From Bacteroidales bacterium (lineage in GTDB: Bacteria > Bacteroidota > Bacteroidia > Bacteroidales > UBA932): DNA of 64,000 nucleotides. Positions 53,168-62,759 of this stretch are shown here, piece after piece. Within the stretch, counting starts at the first letter, position 1. Each line of letters starts with the position of its first letter. The stretch lies in NCBI GenBank assembly GCA_017559545.1, contig JAFYRK010000108.1:1-64000 (forward strand). Direction: 5' to 3'. The position numbers and the translations under genes are program-made. Under the pieces are notes generated by a model. That model saw only the letters and a list, made by a program, of their open reading frames with translations, did no database searches and was not told the origin of the DNA.

Positions 53168-55594
53168 ATGATACGTAAATTTTTAACCAATCTTCTTGTC
53201 GTGTCGTTTGTGGCGTTCGGTGCCATGTCGTGCGAGAAGGAGCAGACTCCGCCTGAGGATCAGGGAGGAGTTGACAATTCGACCGAAGAATCTGTTACAG
53301 GGGATTCCAGTTGTAATGCAGCTGGAAATGAGAGCTTTATCGAGAACCCTTTGGCTGATAACACCGCTACGGCTCTTTGGGTAACCCCTGAACTTCCAAA
53401 CGCAGATGAACCGGCTACAATTTCATTCAGAGCAGGTAAGAGATCCAAACTTTTTGGATATACCGGTGATGTCTATGCTCATATCGGTGTCCTTGAGTAC
53501 GGCGTATGGAAATATGTACAGGCTGATTGGGAGGAAAATATAGACAAGTGCAAGTTCACCAAGGACGAGACTCTGGCCAACACATGGCATCTTGAACTTG
53601 GCCCGACAATACGTGATTATTTCTCAAGCGGCACGACTGCAGTCACTCAGATAGGAGTGGTGATCCGCAGTGAGGACAGTAAGTTGAAAGGTATTGAGGA
53701 GGATAGCTTCATTGCAGTGCAGGATGACCTTTATGAGCCGTTCCTGCCAGGTGATGCTGTGAGCGCATCCATGCCTGCGGGATGTAAGTATGGTATCAAT
53801 GTGGATGGAAACCAGATTACATTCGTTCTTCACGACAAGGATAAGAGAGGTGAGCATAAGGACTATGCATACATCATGGGTGACTTCAACGACTGGACTC
53901 TTACAAACGATGACAAGAGCCGCATGTACCGTGATGATGCCAACGGATGCTGGTGGATCACTGTGAGCAACCTTGACCCTGATGTGGAGTACTGCTACCA
54001 GTTCTATGTCGGAGACCGCTCGACCAAGGAGGGTGAGCCTGATAAGGTCATCAGACTTTCAGACGCATTCTCTGAGAAGATACTAAATCCTGATGCAGAC
54101 AAGTGGAATAAGATATATCCGGCAGATGAAATGGTTTATCCGGGCGACAAGGGTGCTTCCGGTGCCGTTTCGTGCGTGAAGATCAACAGAGATAATTTCG
54201 TATGGGATCCGTTTACATTCAAGAACAAGGAGTGCCCTGTGATCTACGAAATGCTTTTCGGAGACTTTACTGAGACCCATGACATCGTGGGAGCCATCGG
54301 TAAGCTGGATTATCTCAAGACTCTCGGCATCAATGCGGTAGAACTCATGCCTATCCAGGAGTTTGATGGAAACGAAAGCTGGGGATATAACCCTACTCAC
54401 TACTTTGCCCTTGATAAGGCCTATGGTACACGTGAACAGTACAAGACATTCATCAACGAGTGCCACAAGAGAGGTATCGCAGTGATACTTGACGTCGTTT
54501 ATAACCACAGTACAGGTGCGTCTCCTCTTGCCCAGATATATTGGGACTCAAGCACAAACAAGACTGCATCCAACAATCCATACTTCAATGTGGATGCTCC
54601 GCATCCAATGAGTGTATTCCATGACTTCAACCATACGGTTCCATTCGTTCAGGACCTTGTAAAGCGCAGCCTTGTCTACTTGATCGAAGAGTACAATGTG
54701 GACGGATTCCGTTTCGACCTTTCAAAGGGATTTACCCAGAATAGTTCATGGGACAATGTGGATGCTGCACGCGTGAGCCTCATCAAGGATTATGCAAGGG
54801 CAATCAAGGCTGCTGATCCGGACAGCTACATCATTCTCGAGCACTGGGGAGACTACAGCGAGGAGTCTGATTATGTCAGGAATGACATGCATCCTTGGAA
54901 GAAGATGAACTACGAGTACTGCGAGACTGCTATGGGTTACAAGGCAGACCTCAGCGGAACTCACAAGTATCTTGATGGCACTTGGGGCGCAACAGGTTGG
55001 GTTACCTTCATGGAGAGCCACGACGAGGAGCGTATGGCATACAAGCAGGAGAAGCATGGTGCATCTTCAGTCAAGGGTAATCTCAAGAACAGCATGCAGA
55101 ACCTTGCACTCAATGCGGTATGCTTCCTCGGAACACCTGGTCCGAAGATGATCTGGCAGATGGGTGAGCTCGGATATAACTACAACAAGTGGTGTTCTTC
55201 AGATGGTACCGACTACACTGGTACAGAAGAGCATGAAACTGACAGAAAGCCGGTCAAGTGGGACTATTATAATGTGCCTGAACGTAAGGCCTTATATGAT
55301 GTCTACTGCACGATGAATGAGCTTCGTAATGACAACCCTGACCTGTTCGGCAAGGGAGCATATTACACAAGTACAATGTCGTCATGGCCACTCAAGACCT
55401 TCGAACTTGATAAGAACGGCAAGAAGGTGTATGGCTATGTTAACTATCATGGTCAGGATAGTGGGGCTAAGACACTCAATATCCCAAGCGGTACATGGAC
55501 AGATATCCTTTCAAAAAAGACTGTATATGGCGGAAACTATACACTCTACCCAGGTGAGGCCCTTGTTCTGGTAAATTCATCAGTTGTAAAGTAA
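53168..55594 (+). CDS. GH13 alpha-amylase lipoprotein
   Basis: A paralogue of the preceding amylase without the inserted domain. Lipobox GAMSC (Cys 22), N-terminal beta domain, E-set domain (AYIMGDFNDW), GH13 barrel with D517 (DGFRFDLSKG), E558 (YIILEHW) and D619 (ESHDEER), followed by the uninterrupted ALNAVCFLGTPGPKMIWQMGE. A C-terminal beta domain ends the protein. ATG 53168 is chosen over an in-frame ATG at 53117 that overlaps the previous gene. The two enzymes probably act together at the cell surface. Confidence 0.93.
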   Translation: MIRKFLTNLLVVSFVAFGAMSCEKEQTPPEDQGGVDNSTEESVTGDSSCNAAGNESFIENPLADNTATALWVTPELPNADEPATISFRAGKRSKLFGYTGDVYAHIGVLEYGVWKYVQADWEENIDKCKFTKDETLANTWHLELGPTIRDYFSSGTTAVTQIGVVIRSEDSKLKGIEEDSFIAVQDDLYEPFLPGDAVSASMPAGCKYGINVDGNQITFVLHDKDKRGEHKDYAYIMGDFNDWTLTNDDKSRMYRDDANGCWWITVSNLDPDVEYCYQFYVGDRSTKEGEPDKVIRLSDAFSEKILNPDADKWNKIYPADEMVYPGDKGASGAVSCVKINRDNFVWDPFTFKNKECPVIYEMLFGDFTETHDIVGAIGKLDYLKTLGINAVELMPIQEFDGNESWGYNPTHYFALDKAYGTREQYKTFINECHKRGIAVILDVVYNHSTGASPLAQIYWDSSTNKTASNNPYFNVDAPHPMSVFHDFNHTVPFVQDLVKRSLVYLIEEYNVDGFRFDLSKGFTQNSSWDNVDAARVSLIKDYARAIKAADPDSYIILEHWGDYSEESDYVRNDMHPWKKMNYEYCETAMGYKADLSGTHKYLDGTWGATGWVTFMESHDEERMAYKQEKHGASSVKGNLKNSMQNLALNAVCFLGTPGPKMIWQMGELGYNYNKWCSSDGTDYTGTEEHETDRKPVKWDYYNVPERKALYDVYCTMNELRNDNPDLFGKGAYYTSTMSSWPLKTFELDKNGKKVYGYVNYHGQDSGAKTLNIPSGTWTDILSKKTVYGGNYTLYPGEALVLVNSSVVK

Positions 55595-55609
55595 AAGATT
55601 TTGAATAAT

Positions 55610-57541
55610 ATGAGAAAATATATACTCCTCCTTTGCACTCTTTGCCTTGGACTTGTGTCTTGTGTAAAGGAAAATATGACAGGCGTCGATGCTGATGGAC
55701 TTACTACATTCAAGGCGGTTCATGCTGATGCCCAGACAAAGACTGTTCTTGAAGGTCTGACTCCTATGTGGACACCTGCTGACAAGATCAGTGTTTATGA
55801 CGGTAAGAACAACGAATTCGCAAACTCATTGTCTGCGCCTGCCCTTACTGCTGAATTCAAGGGCAAGCTGAAAGGGCAGGGAGCAGGTCGCGAAAGCTTC
55901 ATGGCTGCCTCTCCATACAGCGATGCCTACAGCTTCTCTTTTTTGGGTTCGATTGTCTCAGGTCTGGAAGTGCCTGCAGAACAGACTGCAGTGGAGGGAA
56001 GCTATGACCCGAAGGCAGCTCCTGCTGTCGCATATTCGACATCGACAAATCTTTCATTCAATAATGCATATTCTCTCGTGAAGTTCACCATTGTTTCAGA
56101 TGGTGTCACAGAGGTCAGCTTTGAGGGTAATGCTGGCGAAATCCTTGCCGGTAAGATGAATGTGACCAAGGAGTCTCCTTTGAAGATATCCGTTACAAAG
56201 GGAGAGGCAAAGGTTGTCCTTAAAGGCGAATTCAAGAAAGGTTCGACATATTACCTTTCCACTGTTCCTGTGGTTCTTACTGGCGGATTCAAGGCTGTAC
56301 TCAAGACTTCTGCAGGCGAAACCGTGGAGTCTATGGTGTTTACCAACCCTGTAGGACTCGAGCGCAGCGGAATGGTGAATCTCGGTAATCTTTCTCTCGA
56401 TCCGAACGAGTCGGAGCTTCCAAGTGTCCCTGGCGTAGCGGAGGAAGGCTATCTGTATTTCAAGCCAACTGCTGACTGGACAGCGAACGGTGCGCACATT
56501 GCGGCGTTCTTCTGGAAGGACGAGACTGACAACACATGGGTCGACCTTGTCGAGGATGCTGAGGAAGGAGTTTACAAGTGTGAGACACCTGAGGGATACA
56601 GCAATATAATCTTTGTAAGCATAAAGGCTGGTGCAGTGAACCATTGGGACAACAAGCTTGTTCAGACCACTGACCTGACTGTTCCTGCTGGGGAGAAAGT
56701 ATGCTTCGTTCCTACAGGCAAGGACGGCGAAGGCAAGGTTACGGGAGAGTGGACTGCATATCCTCCTACAGATGTACCTGCAGATCCTAATCCTGGCAAC
56801 CCTGGCGGTGATGTGGAGACTGTAGAGACAATCTACCTCCGTCCTAATTCGAACTGGCTTGAGGCCGGTGCGCGTTTTGCCGCTTATTTCTTTGAGGGAG
56901 CGAACAATACATGGGTGAGCCTGACAGCAGATGCCGAGGCAAATGTCTTCAAGTGTGATGTTCCTGACGGATATAGCAACGTTATCTTCGTCAGAATGAA
57001 TCCGGGCGTTTCTGACAACAGATGGAATACTGATGCGGATGTCGATCCTAACAAGCCGGTTTGGAATCAGACACCTGACCTGTTCGTTCCTTCTGCAGGA
57101 AGCTCGAGCATATGCTACGTCGTCACTCCTGGCACATGGGGCGAGGATGGTTACTGGACAACATATCCGCCAGTGGTGACAGAGCCGGATCCGACTCCGG
57201 ACCCTGGTACAGGAGAGAATCCGAACCCTGGCACAGGCGGAGAGGAGATTACTGCATGTAAGCTGACGCTAAAGGTCAATAAAGCCATCACATGGTATGA
57301 CAAATATATTTATTCATGGGATGCGAATGGCGAAATTCTCGGTACTTGGCCAGGAGTAAAGTTGGGCTGGGTCGGAGAAGAAGGTGACTACTATGTCTAC
57401 TATCATGATTTCGATAAGTCTCTGAATGGTAAGAAAATCAATTATATCATCAGTGGTGACGGCGCACAGACAAAAGACCTGACTGTAACCCTCAACGGAG
57501 CCAACACGACTGTCACAGTCGAACAGAGCGATCTGAATTAA
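55610..57541 (+). CDS. Fimbrillin-like lipoprotein fused to three glycan-binding domains
   Basis: Lipobox GLVSC (Cys 18). Residues about 20-270 follow the Mfa1/FimA-like pattern of Bacteroidetes surface lipoproteins (KTVLEGLTPMWTPADKISVYDG and a C-terminal GMVNLGNLSL). Then come two related modules (about 280-385 and 406-525: YLYFKPTADWTANGAHIAAFFW and YLRPNSNWLEAGARFAAYFF). After a Pro/Gly linker (about 527-547) comes a CBM26-like module (IYSWDANGEILGTWPGVKLG). It closes the first starch locus and probably binds starch at the cell surface. ATG 55610 is preferred over TTG 55601. Confidence 0.8.
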   Translation: MRKYILLLCTLCLGLVSCVKENMTGVDADGLTTFKAVHADAQTKTVLEGLTPMWTPADKISVYDGKNNEFANSLSAPALTAEFKGKLKGQGAGRESFMAASPYSDAYSFSFLGSIVSGLEVPAEQTAVEGSYDPKAAPAVAYSTSTNLSFNNAYSLVKFTIVSDGVTEVSFEGNAGEILAGKMNVTKESPLKISVTKGEAKVVLKGEFKKGSTYYLSTVPVVLTGGFKAVLKTSAGETVESMVFTNPVGLERSGMVNLGNLSLDPNESELPSVPGVAEEGYLYFKPTADWTANGAHIAAFFWKDETDNTWVDLVEDAEEGVYKCETPEGYSNIIFVSIKAGAVNHWDNKLVQTTDLTVPAGEKVCFVPTGKDGEGKVTGEWTAYPPTDVPADPNPGNPGGDVETVETIYLRPNSNWLEAGARFAAYFFEGANNTWVSLTADAEANVFKCDVPDGYSNVIFVRMNPGVSDNRWNTDADVDPNKPVWNQTPDLFVPSAGSSSICYVVTPGTWGEDGYWTTYPPVVTEPDPTPDPGTGENPNPGTGGEEITACKLTLKVNKAITWYDKYIYSWDANGEILGTWPGVKLGWVGEEGDYYVYYHDFDKSLNGKKINYIISGDGAQTKDLTVTLNGANTTVTVEQSDLN

Positions 57542-57571
57542 ATCCCAGACACTTCATTTGGCCTGAGGATT

Positions 57572-57608
57572 GTTTATCTGGTTTAGAAAGATTATAAATC
57601 AGATAAAC
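57572..57608 (+). promoter_or_regulatory. 13-bp inverted repeat just upstream of the second susC
   Basis: GTTTATCTGGTTT (57572-57584) pairs with AAATCAGATAAAC (57596-57608), one G-T pair, loop of 11. It ends 8 bases before ATG 57617. It could be an operator, or an RNA hairpin that limits ribosome access. No T-run follows. Confidence 0.5.
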
Positions 57609-57616
57609 TGACTCAT

Positions 57617-60600
57617 ATGGACAGATGTAGAAATATTCTGACGTCACTTGCACTGCTTTGTGCAAGTGACGTTATTTTATCCGCACAGGGCGGATATGGG
57701 GTCACAGGAACTGTGGAGGACAGTGTCGGCCCCGTGATAGGTGCCACTGTGGTAGAACAGGGTACCTCAAACGGTACTGTTACCGGACTGGACGGAGGCT
57801 TCTCGCTTATTGTCTCCAGTCCTGATTCTCCGGTTGAAATCAGTTGTGTAGGATATGTGTCGCAGGTATATCCGGCCTCCCAGGTACCTGAAACAGTTAC
57901 TCTGAAGGAAGACTCGGAATTTCTTGACGAGGTAGTGGTCATCGGTTATGGAACTGCGAAGAAGGATGACATGACCGGATCAATAATAGCCTTCAAGGCA
58001 GAAGACCTTAACAGAGGAACTGTGGTCAATACTCAGGACATGCTCAAAGGTAAAGTTCCAGGCCTGCTTGTGACTCCTGGTGACGGAGGTCCGGGATCCG
58101 GATCGCGTATACGTATCAGAGGCTCCGCTTCTCTCAATGCTTCAAATGATCCTCTTATAGTCATCGACGGGGTCCCGATAGCTCACGGTGCGGCTGGGGC
58201 TATGTCAAATCCGTTGGACCTGCTCAATCCCGATGATATCGAATCATTTACGATATTGAAGGATGCTTCTGCAGCGGCGATCTATGGTTCACGCGCATCG
58301 AACGGTGTCATCATCATCACAACTAAGAAAGGTTATGGAGCCAAGCCGAAAGTTACTTATACGGGTTCGGTGAGCCTGCAGCATATTTCCGGCAAGGTGC
58401 CGGTAATGTCGCCGTCCGAACTTGTGGACTTTTATTCGCAGGTATATCCTGCGGGGACTCCGACGGGAAACCGGATACAGGCTCTGATGGGAGACGAGCG
58501 CACAGATTGGCAGGACCTGATATTCCGTCCGGCATTTCTGACCGATCATAATGTCAGTGTGTCGGGAAATGTCCGCAACAGGATGCCGTATAGGGCATCT
58601 GTCGCATATCTTGGCCAGCAGGGAACCTTGAAGGAGGCCAGATATGATAGGGGAACGGTGGATGTAACCCTTTCTCCGGACTTCTTTGACAAACATCTCC
58701 GTCTTGACATCAATGCAAAAGGAGTGTACTCGTACCAGGACTATTCTGACGGCGGCACTGTACAGACTGCCGCATTCTTCAATCCGACACAGGATCCTTA
58801 CTGGAGGAATCCGGACGGTTCGATTGACTATACGACCACGAACGGATTCTGGAACTATGGAAACGGTGTAGGAAACCTCTTTGCACCGAATGTTCTTGTG
58901 GGACCAAGCCCGCTATCGATGCTGTATGATAATCTGAGCGATGCCCGCTCGGGTCGTTTCATAGGCCGTGCGGCCGTCGATTATAAGGTGCATGGCTTCG
59001 AGGCTCTGAGTTTCAACGTGAGCGCTGGATTGGATATCACCGTTACCGATTCATATAACGGAGTGGTTCCGGGTTCATTTCAGGCTTATACCGACACTGC
59101 AAATCTTGGTGTCGGCAGATATAATCGCGGCTACAATCTCAGCCGCAGCCAGACATTTGAGGCCTATGCGTCATTCAAGGACTCATGGGGTATCCACAGT
59201 CTGGATGCCGTGGCCGGATATTCATGGCAGAACAATTACTCGGCAAACCGCAGTATAAATTATTTCAATGTAACCCATCAGCCGAACCTGAATCCTGGTG
59301 AGACCATTGATTCAAGGTATCTGATGTATAGGAGCGAGAACTTTCTGGTTTCGTTCTACGGACGTGTGAACTACACGATTGATTCCAGATATGTATTCAC
59401 CTTCACAGCCCGAGGAGACGGCTCAAGCAAGTTCAGTGCGGCTCACAGATGGGGATTTTTCCCTTCCGGAGCCTTTGCGTGGAACATAGCGCACGAACCA
59501 TTCCTCAAGGATGTAAAGGCTGTTTCTGCTTTGAAGTTCAGGTTCTCGATCGGTCAGACCGGCCAGCAGGACGGTATCGGAGACTATGTGTATCTGGCAC
59601 GCTATAATATGTCTAACAACCCGTCTTACATGTATAACATGGGTAATGAGAATTTCATGAACATGTTGACTCCGCAGGCTTATGACCCTTTGATCAAGTG
59701 GGAGACTACGACTACTTATAATGTCGGCATTGACTATGGATTCTTCGACGACAGGCTGAGCGGAAGCATTGACGCATACCTGCGTGATACAAAAGACCTG
59801 CTCAACTCCGTTCAGGTGCCTATGGGCTCGAATTTCGGAAACAAGCTTATGACGAATATCGGCTCCATCCGCAACACAGGTCTGGAGTTCTCTGTCAGTG
59901 GAATACCCGTTCAGACAGATTCATGGAGCGTTCAGGTCGGCTTTAATGGCACATTCCAGGAGACCGTCTTAACTAAACTCAATGTTACTGAAGATGATAA
60001 TTACTACATAGAGACCGGTAACATTACCAAAGGAACGGGAGGATATCTCTCACGCCAGATGGTCGGTTATGCTCCATATACATACTATACATATAAGCAG
60101 AAGTATGATGCGGACGGAAAACCGCTCCAGAACCAGTTCGAGGACCTGGATAGTGATGGGGAAATAACAGATGGTGACAGGTATATGACAGGCAAGAGTC
60201 CGGCTCCGAAATTCTATTATGGACTCAACCTGAAGGTCGGATACAAGAACTGGGACTTCGGTCTCAATGGTCACGGTTCTGCTGGTGTGTGGATATTCAA
60301 CGACTTTGCATCGGCTAACTCTACTGCCAGTCTGGACCTTAATTCGGGAGCTCTTCCTAATCAGGCTAAACTGGTGAAGAATACCGGATTCGTCGAGCCG
60401 AACAGTGCTCAGCAGTGGTACTCTGATTACTTCCTGGAGAACGGTTCGTTCTTCCGTCTGGATGATGTGAACATGGGATACACCTTCAAGGATATAGGAC
60501 GATGGGGGACTAACATACGTCTTGCGCTCAGCATGCAGAATGTCTTCATTCTGACCGGCTACAGCGGACCTGACCCGGAAACCACTTCCGAAAACGGTAT

Positions 60601-60661
60601 CGATAACACCATGTGGCCACGCTCCCGTACCTACTCCCTCCGCCTGAATGTAAAATTTTAA
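57617..60661 (+). CDS. SusC-like TonB-dependent receptor, locus 2
   Basis: The architecture is the same as locus 1: signal peptide ending LSAQ, carboxypeptidase D-like domain (VTGTVEDSVGPVIGATVVEQG), TonB box EVVVIGYGTAKKDDMTGSI, plug with MLKGKVPGLLVTPGDGG and SRASNGVIIITTKKG, and a barrel ending SLRLNVKF. Long stretches match locus 1 closely (for example NDPLIVIDGVP and FTILKDAS-AAIYGS). It likely takes a related alpha-glucan. Unusually, 206 bases separate it from its susD. Confidence 0.95.
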   Translation: MDRCRNILTSLALLCASDVILSAQGGYGVTGTVEDSVGPVIGATVVEQGTSNGTVTGLDGGFSLIVSSPDSPVEISCVGYVSQVYPASQVPETVTLKEDSEFLDEVVVIGYGTAKKDDMTGSIIAFKAEDLNRGTVVNTQDMLKGKVPGLLVTPGDGGPGSGSRIRIRGSASLNASNDPLIVIDGVPIAHGAAGAMSNPLDLLNPDDIESFTILKDASAAAIYGSRASNGVIIITTKKGYGAKPKVTYTGSVSLQHISGKVPVMSPSELVDFYSQVYPAGTPTGNRIQALMGDERTDWQDLIFRPAFLTDHNVSVSGNVRNRMPYRASVAYLGQQGTLKEARYDRGTVDVTLSPDFFDKHLRLDINAKGVYSYQDYSDGGTVQTAAFFNPTQDPYWRNPDGSIDYTTTNGFWNYGNGVGNLFAPNVLVGPSPLSMLYDNLSDARSGRFIGRAAVDYKVHGFEALSFNVSAGLDITVTDSYNGVVPGSFQAYTDTANLGVGRYNRGYNLSRSQTFEAYASFKDSWGIHSLDAVAGYSWQNNYSANRSINYFNVTHQPNLNPGETIDSRYLMYRSENFLVSFYGRVNYTIDSRYVFTFTARGDGSSKFSAAHRWGFFPSGAFAWNIAHEPFLKDVKAVSALKFRFSIGQTGQQDGIGDYVYLARYNMSNNPSYMYNMGNENFMNMLTPQAYDPLIKWETTTTYNVGIDYGFFDDRLSGSIDAYLRDTKDLLNSVQVPMGSNFGNKLMTNIGSIRNTGLEFSVSGIPVQTDSWSVQVGFNGTFQETVLTKLNVTEDDNYYIETGNITKGTGGYLSRQMVGYAPYTYYTYKQKYDADGKPLQNQFEDLDSDGEITDGDRYMTGKSPAPKFYYGLNLKVGYKNWDFGLNGHGSAGVWIFNDFASANSTASLDLNSGALPNQAKLVKNTGFVEPNSAQQWYSDYFLENGSFFRLDDVNMGYTFKDIGRWGTNIRLALSMQNVFILTGYSGPDPETTSENGIDNTMWPRSRTYSLRLNVKF

Positions 60662-60669
60662 AAGGTATC

Positions 60670-60850
60670 GAGATTGCCACGTCGCTGATGCTCCTCGCAA
60701 TGACGTATACACTCATTCAGTATGGACACACTCCCTACGAATAGACGTGAATGCTCGTTAACTATGGACATACCCTACGAATAGACGTGAATGCTCGTTA
60801 ACTATGGACACACACGTCATTGCGAAGCCCTTCAGGGCTGTGGCAATCTC
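60670..60850. repeat. 181-bp inverted-repeat element with internal tandem repeats, between susC and susD
   Basis: The ends match as inverted repeats in two blocks: GAGATTGCCAC (60670-60680) with GTGGCAATCTC (60840-60850), and CGCAATGACGT (60696-60706) with ACGTCATTGCG (60814-60824), each separated by 15 bases. Inside are two copies of a 40-42 bp unit, starting TATGGACA and ending GCTCGTTAAC (60721-60762 and 60763-60802), plus a third partial start at 60803. The ends resemble the dispersed bacterial palindrome GTCATTGCGA-n-GGCAATCTC. Confidence 0.85.
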
Positions 60851-60867
60851 ATAAACAAGAATGCAAT

Positions 60868-62496
60868 ATGAAATGGACAATATACATAGCGGCTGTTGCC
60901 GCACTTCTCACCTCCTGTGTGCGGGATCTGGATACTCTTCCTTTGGACAAGACGGAACCGGTGTCCGAATACGTTTACGGTAATTCCGAGGAGGCATATC
61001 TTGCGGGCTTGACGCGCCTTTATTTTCAGTTTGTCACAAATGATCTGACGGACATGCAGCCAATGGATGGTGGCGCTTCGGAGCTGATCCGTGCCTTCTG
61101 GTCGGTACAGGAAATCACTACCGATGAGGTAAAATGTTCATGGGAAAATGACGCCTGGGTGCGTGCCTTGAACACGAATACATGGACAGGAGTCCAGAAT
61201 GATGCTATCTATGCGGTATATGTACGCACGCTCCAAGGTGTGGCCTTCGTGAACGAATATCTTCGCCAGACGACCCCAGACAAGCTGGCGTCTCGCGGGG
61301 TTTCCGCTGAACTTGCGGCAACAATCCAGACATACCGTGCCGAGGCAAGATTTATCAGAGCCTATCTCTACTGGATTGCTCTCGACTGCTTCGGAAATGT
61401 TCCTTTTACTACAGAGAACTCTCAGTTCGGAGGTACATATTTCCCTACGCAGGCCCCACGTCAGCAGGTGTTTGACTATTGCGTGGGGGAGCTGAAATCC
61501 CTGATGGCAGATGATAGCCCCATGCTATCTGCGCACTCTCTCTATCCTCGTGCCGATAAAGGTTCGGCTGCCGGTCTGCTGGCCCGTATGTACTTGAATG
61601 CCAAGGTGTACATTGGGGTTGACATGTCCCAGGAAGCTAAGGCTTTATGCGAGGATATATTCGCCATGGGCTACCAGCTCAGTCCATCATACGCCAACCT
61701 TTTCAGGGGTGATAACGGTCAGAATGCATCTGCCCGTGCGGAGTTTCTCTGGGCAGTCGATTATGATAACAATAATATCAACTCCTATGGTGGAACGACG
61801 TATATACTTAGTGCCTCAATGGCCTCGACTGACATTACGGATTCATCCAGACCGAACGGTCAGGTCAATGGCTGGGCAGGCTTGCGTACTCCTTATGAAT
61901 TCGTATCAAAATACTACGATGTTTCGGGACAGAATTATCAGACAGGAGACTACCAGACACTTGACAAGAGGGGAGAGATCTTCTACATAAAGGGTCGCAG
62001 CGAATCTATGGAGGGTGCTCTGTACAACTTTATGAACGGATGGACTTGCTTGAAATTCAATAATATACCATCAAATGAGACCAATCAGTCATACCTTCCG
62101 CAATCGGCGACCATGAGCAACTCCAATGTTGACTTCCCGATGATCCGCCTTGCGGAAATCTACCTGATCTACGCTGAGGCGTGCATGAACCTTGACGTCC
62201 AGGAAGAAGCACTTCCGTACATGCAGGCCCTCGCCACCCGCGCCGGGGTCGCTCCGCCGTCGGAAATCACTCCGGATTTCCTCCTTGCCGAGCGCGCCCG
62301 TGAGCTCTTGTGGGAGGCCCACCGCCGCACCGACCTCATACGCTTCGGCCTCTTCCATACAGATGGCCTTCTCTGGCCGTACAAGGGCGGTGACTCATAC
62401 GCCGGTGCGGCCTTTCCGGCCTATCGCTGCATCTTCCCGCTCCCTCCGACCGAGCTGGCCACTAACAAGGCCCTTGTCCAGAACCCAGGGTACTAG
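60868..62496 (+). CDS. SusD-like surface glycan-binding lipoprotein, locus 2
   Basis: Lipobox LLTSC (Cys 17). Landmarks match locus 1: YRAEARFIRAYLYWIALDCFGNVPF, YPRADKGSAAGLLARMYLNAKVY, FPMIRLAEIYLIYAEACMN and AERARELLWEAHRRTDLIRFGLF. The frame extends upstream to 60820, but that part lies in the repeat element; ATG 60868 opens the signal peptide. The last 250 bases are notably GC-richer than the rest of the gene. Confidence 0.94.
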   Translation: MKWTIYIAAVAALLTSCVRDLDTLPLDKTEPVSEYVYGNSEEAYLAGLTRLYFQFVTNDLTDMQPMDGGASELIRAFWSVQEITTDEVKCSWENDAWVRALNTNTWTGVQNDAIYAVYVRTLQGVAFVNEYLRQTTPDKLASRGVSAELAATIQTYRAEARFIRAYLYWIALDCFGNVPFTTENSQFGGTYFPTQAPRQQVFDYCVGELKSLMADDSPMLSAHSLYPRADKGSAAGLLARMYLNAKVYIGVDMSQEAKALCEDIFAMGYQLSPSYANLFRGDNGQNASARAEFLWAVDYDNNNINSYGGTTYILSASMASTDITDSSRPNGQVNGWAGLRTPYEFVSKYYDVSGQNYQTGDYQTLDKRGEIFYIKGRSESMEGALYNFMNGWTCLKFNNIPSNETNQSYLPQSATMSNSNVDFPMIRLAEIYLIYAEACMNLDVQEEALPYMQALATRAGVAPPSEITPDFLLAERARELLWEAHRRTDLIRFGLFHTDGLLWPYKGGDSYAGAAFPAYRCIFPLPPTELATNKALVQNPGY

Positions 62497-62537
62497 AGTG
62501 TGTTCGGTAAACGCTTGTATATCAGTGTTTTGTGTTG

Positions 62538-62567
62538 TCTCCTTGCTCCCTTTTGGCGGCAAGGAGA
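62538..62567 (+). terminator. Hairpin after susD of locus 2
   Basis: TCTCCTTGC (62538-62546) pairs with GCAAGGAGA (62559-62567) across a 12-base loop. There is no T-run, so it may be a weak terminator or a 3' end stabiliser. Confidence 0.4.
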
Positions 62568-62690
62568 TAATGTAAGTAGCTGATTCATACTTGCTTCTTG
62601 ATTTCAAGGTTCATCAGCAAATTCCGGCCGTTCGTCATAATGTTTCAACATTTGGGTTTTATATATTGAAAATATATAAGAAATAATCCC

Positions 62691-62698
62691 TATATTCG
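62691..62698 (+). promoter_or_regulatory. Possible -7 element of the pullulanase gene
   Basis: TATATTCG (one base off TAnnTTTG), 61 bases before ATG 62760. The rest of the 263-bp gap before this gene shows only the hairpin at 62538-62567. Confidence 0.3.
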
Positions 62699-62759
62699 TA
62701 AGATTTGTAAAAACAAGCAGGTTGCTGAACCAGTCAATACAGATATAACACAAAACATT

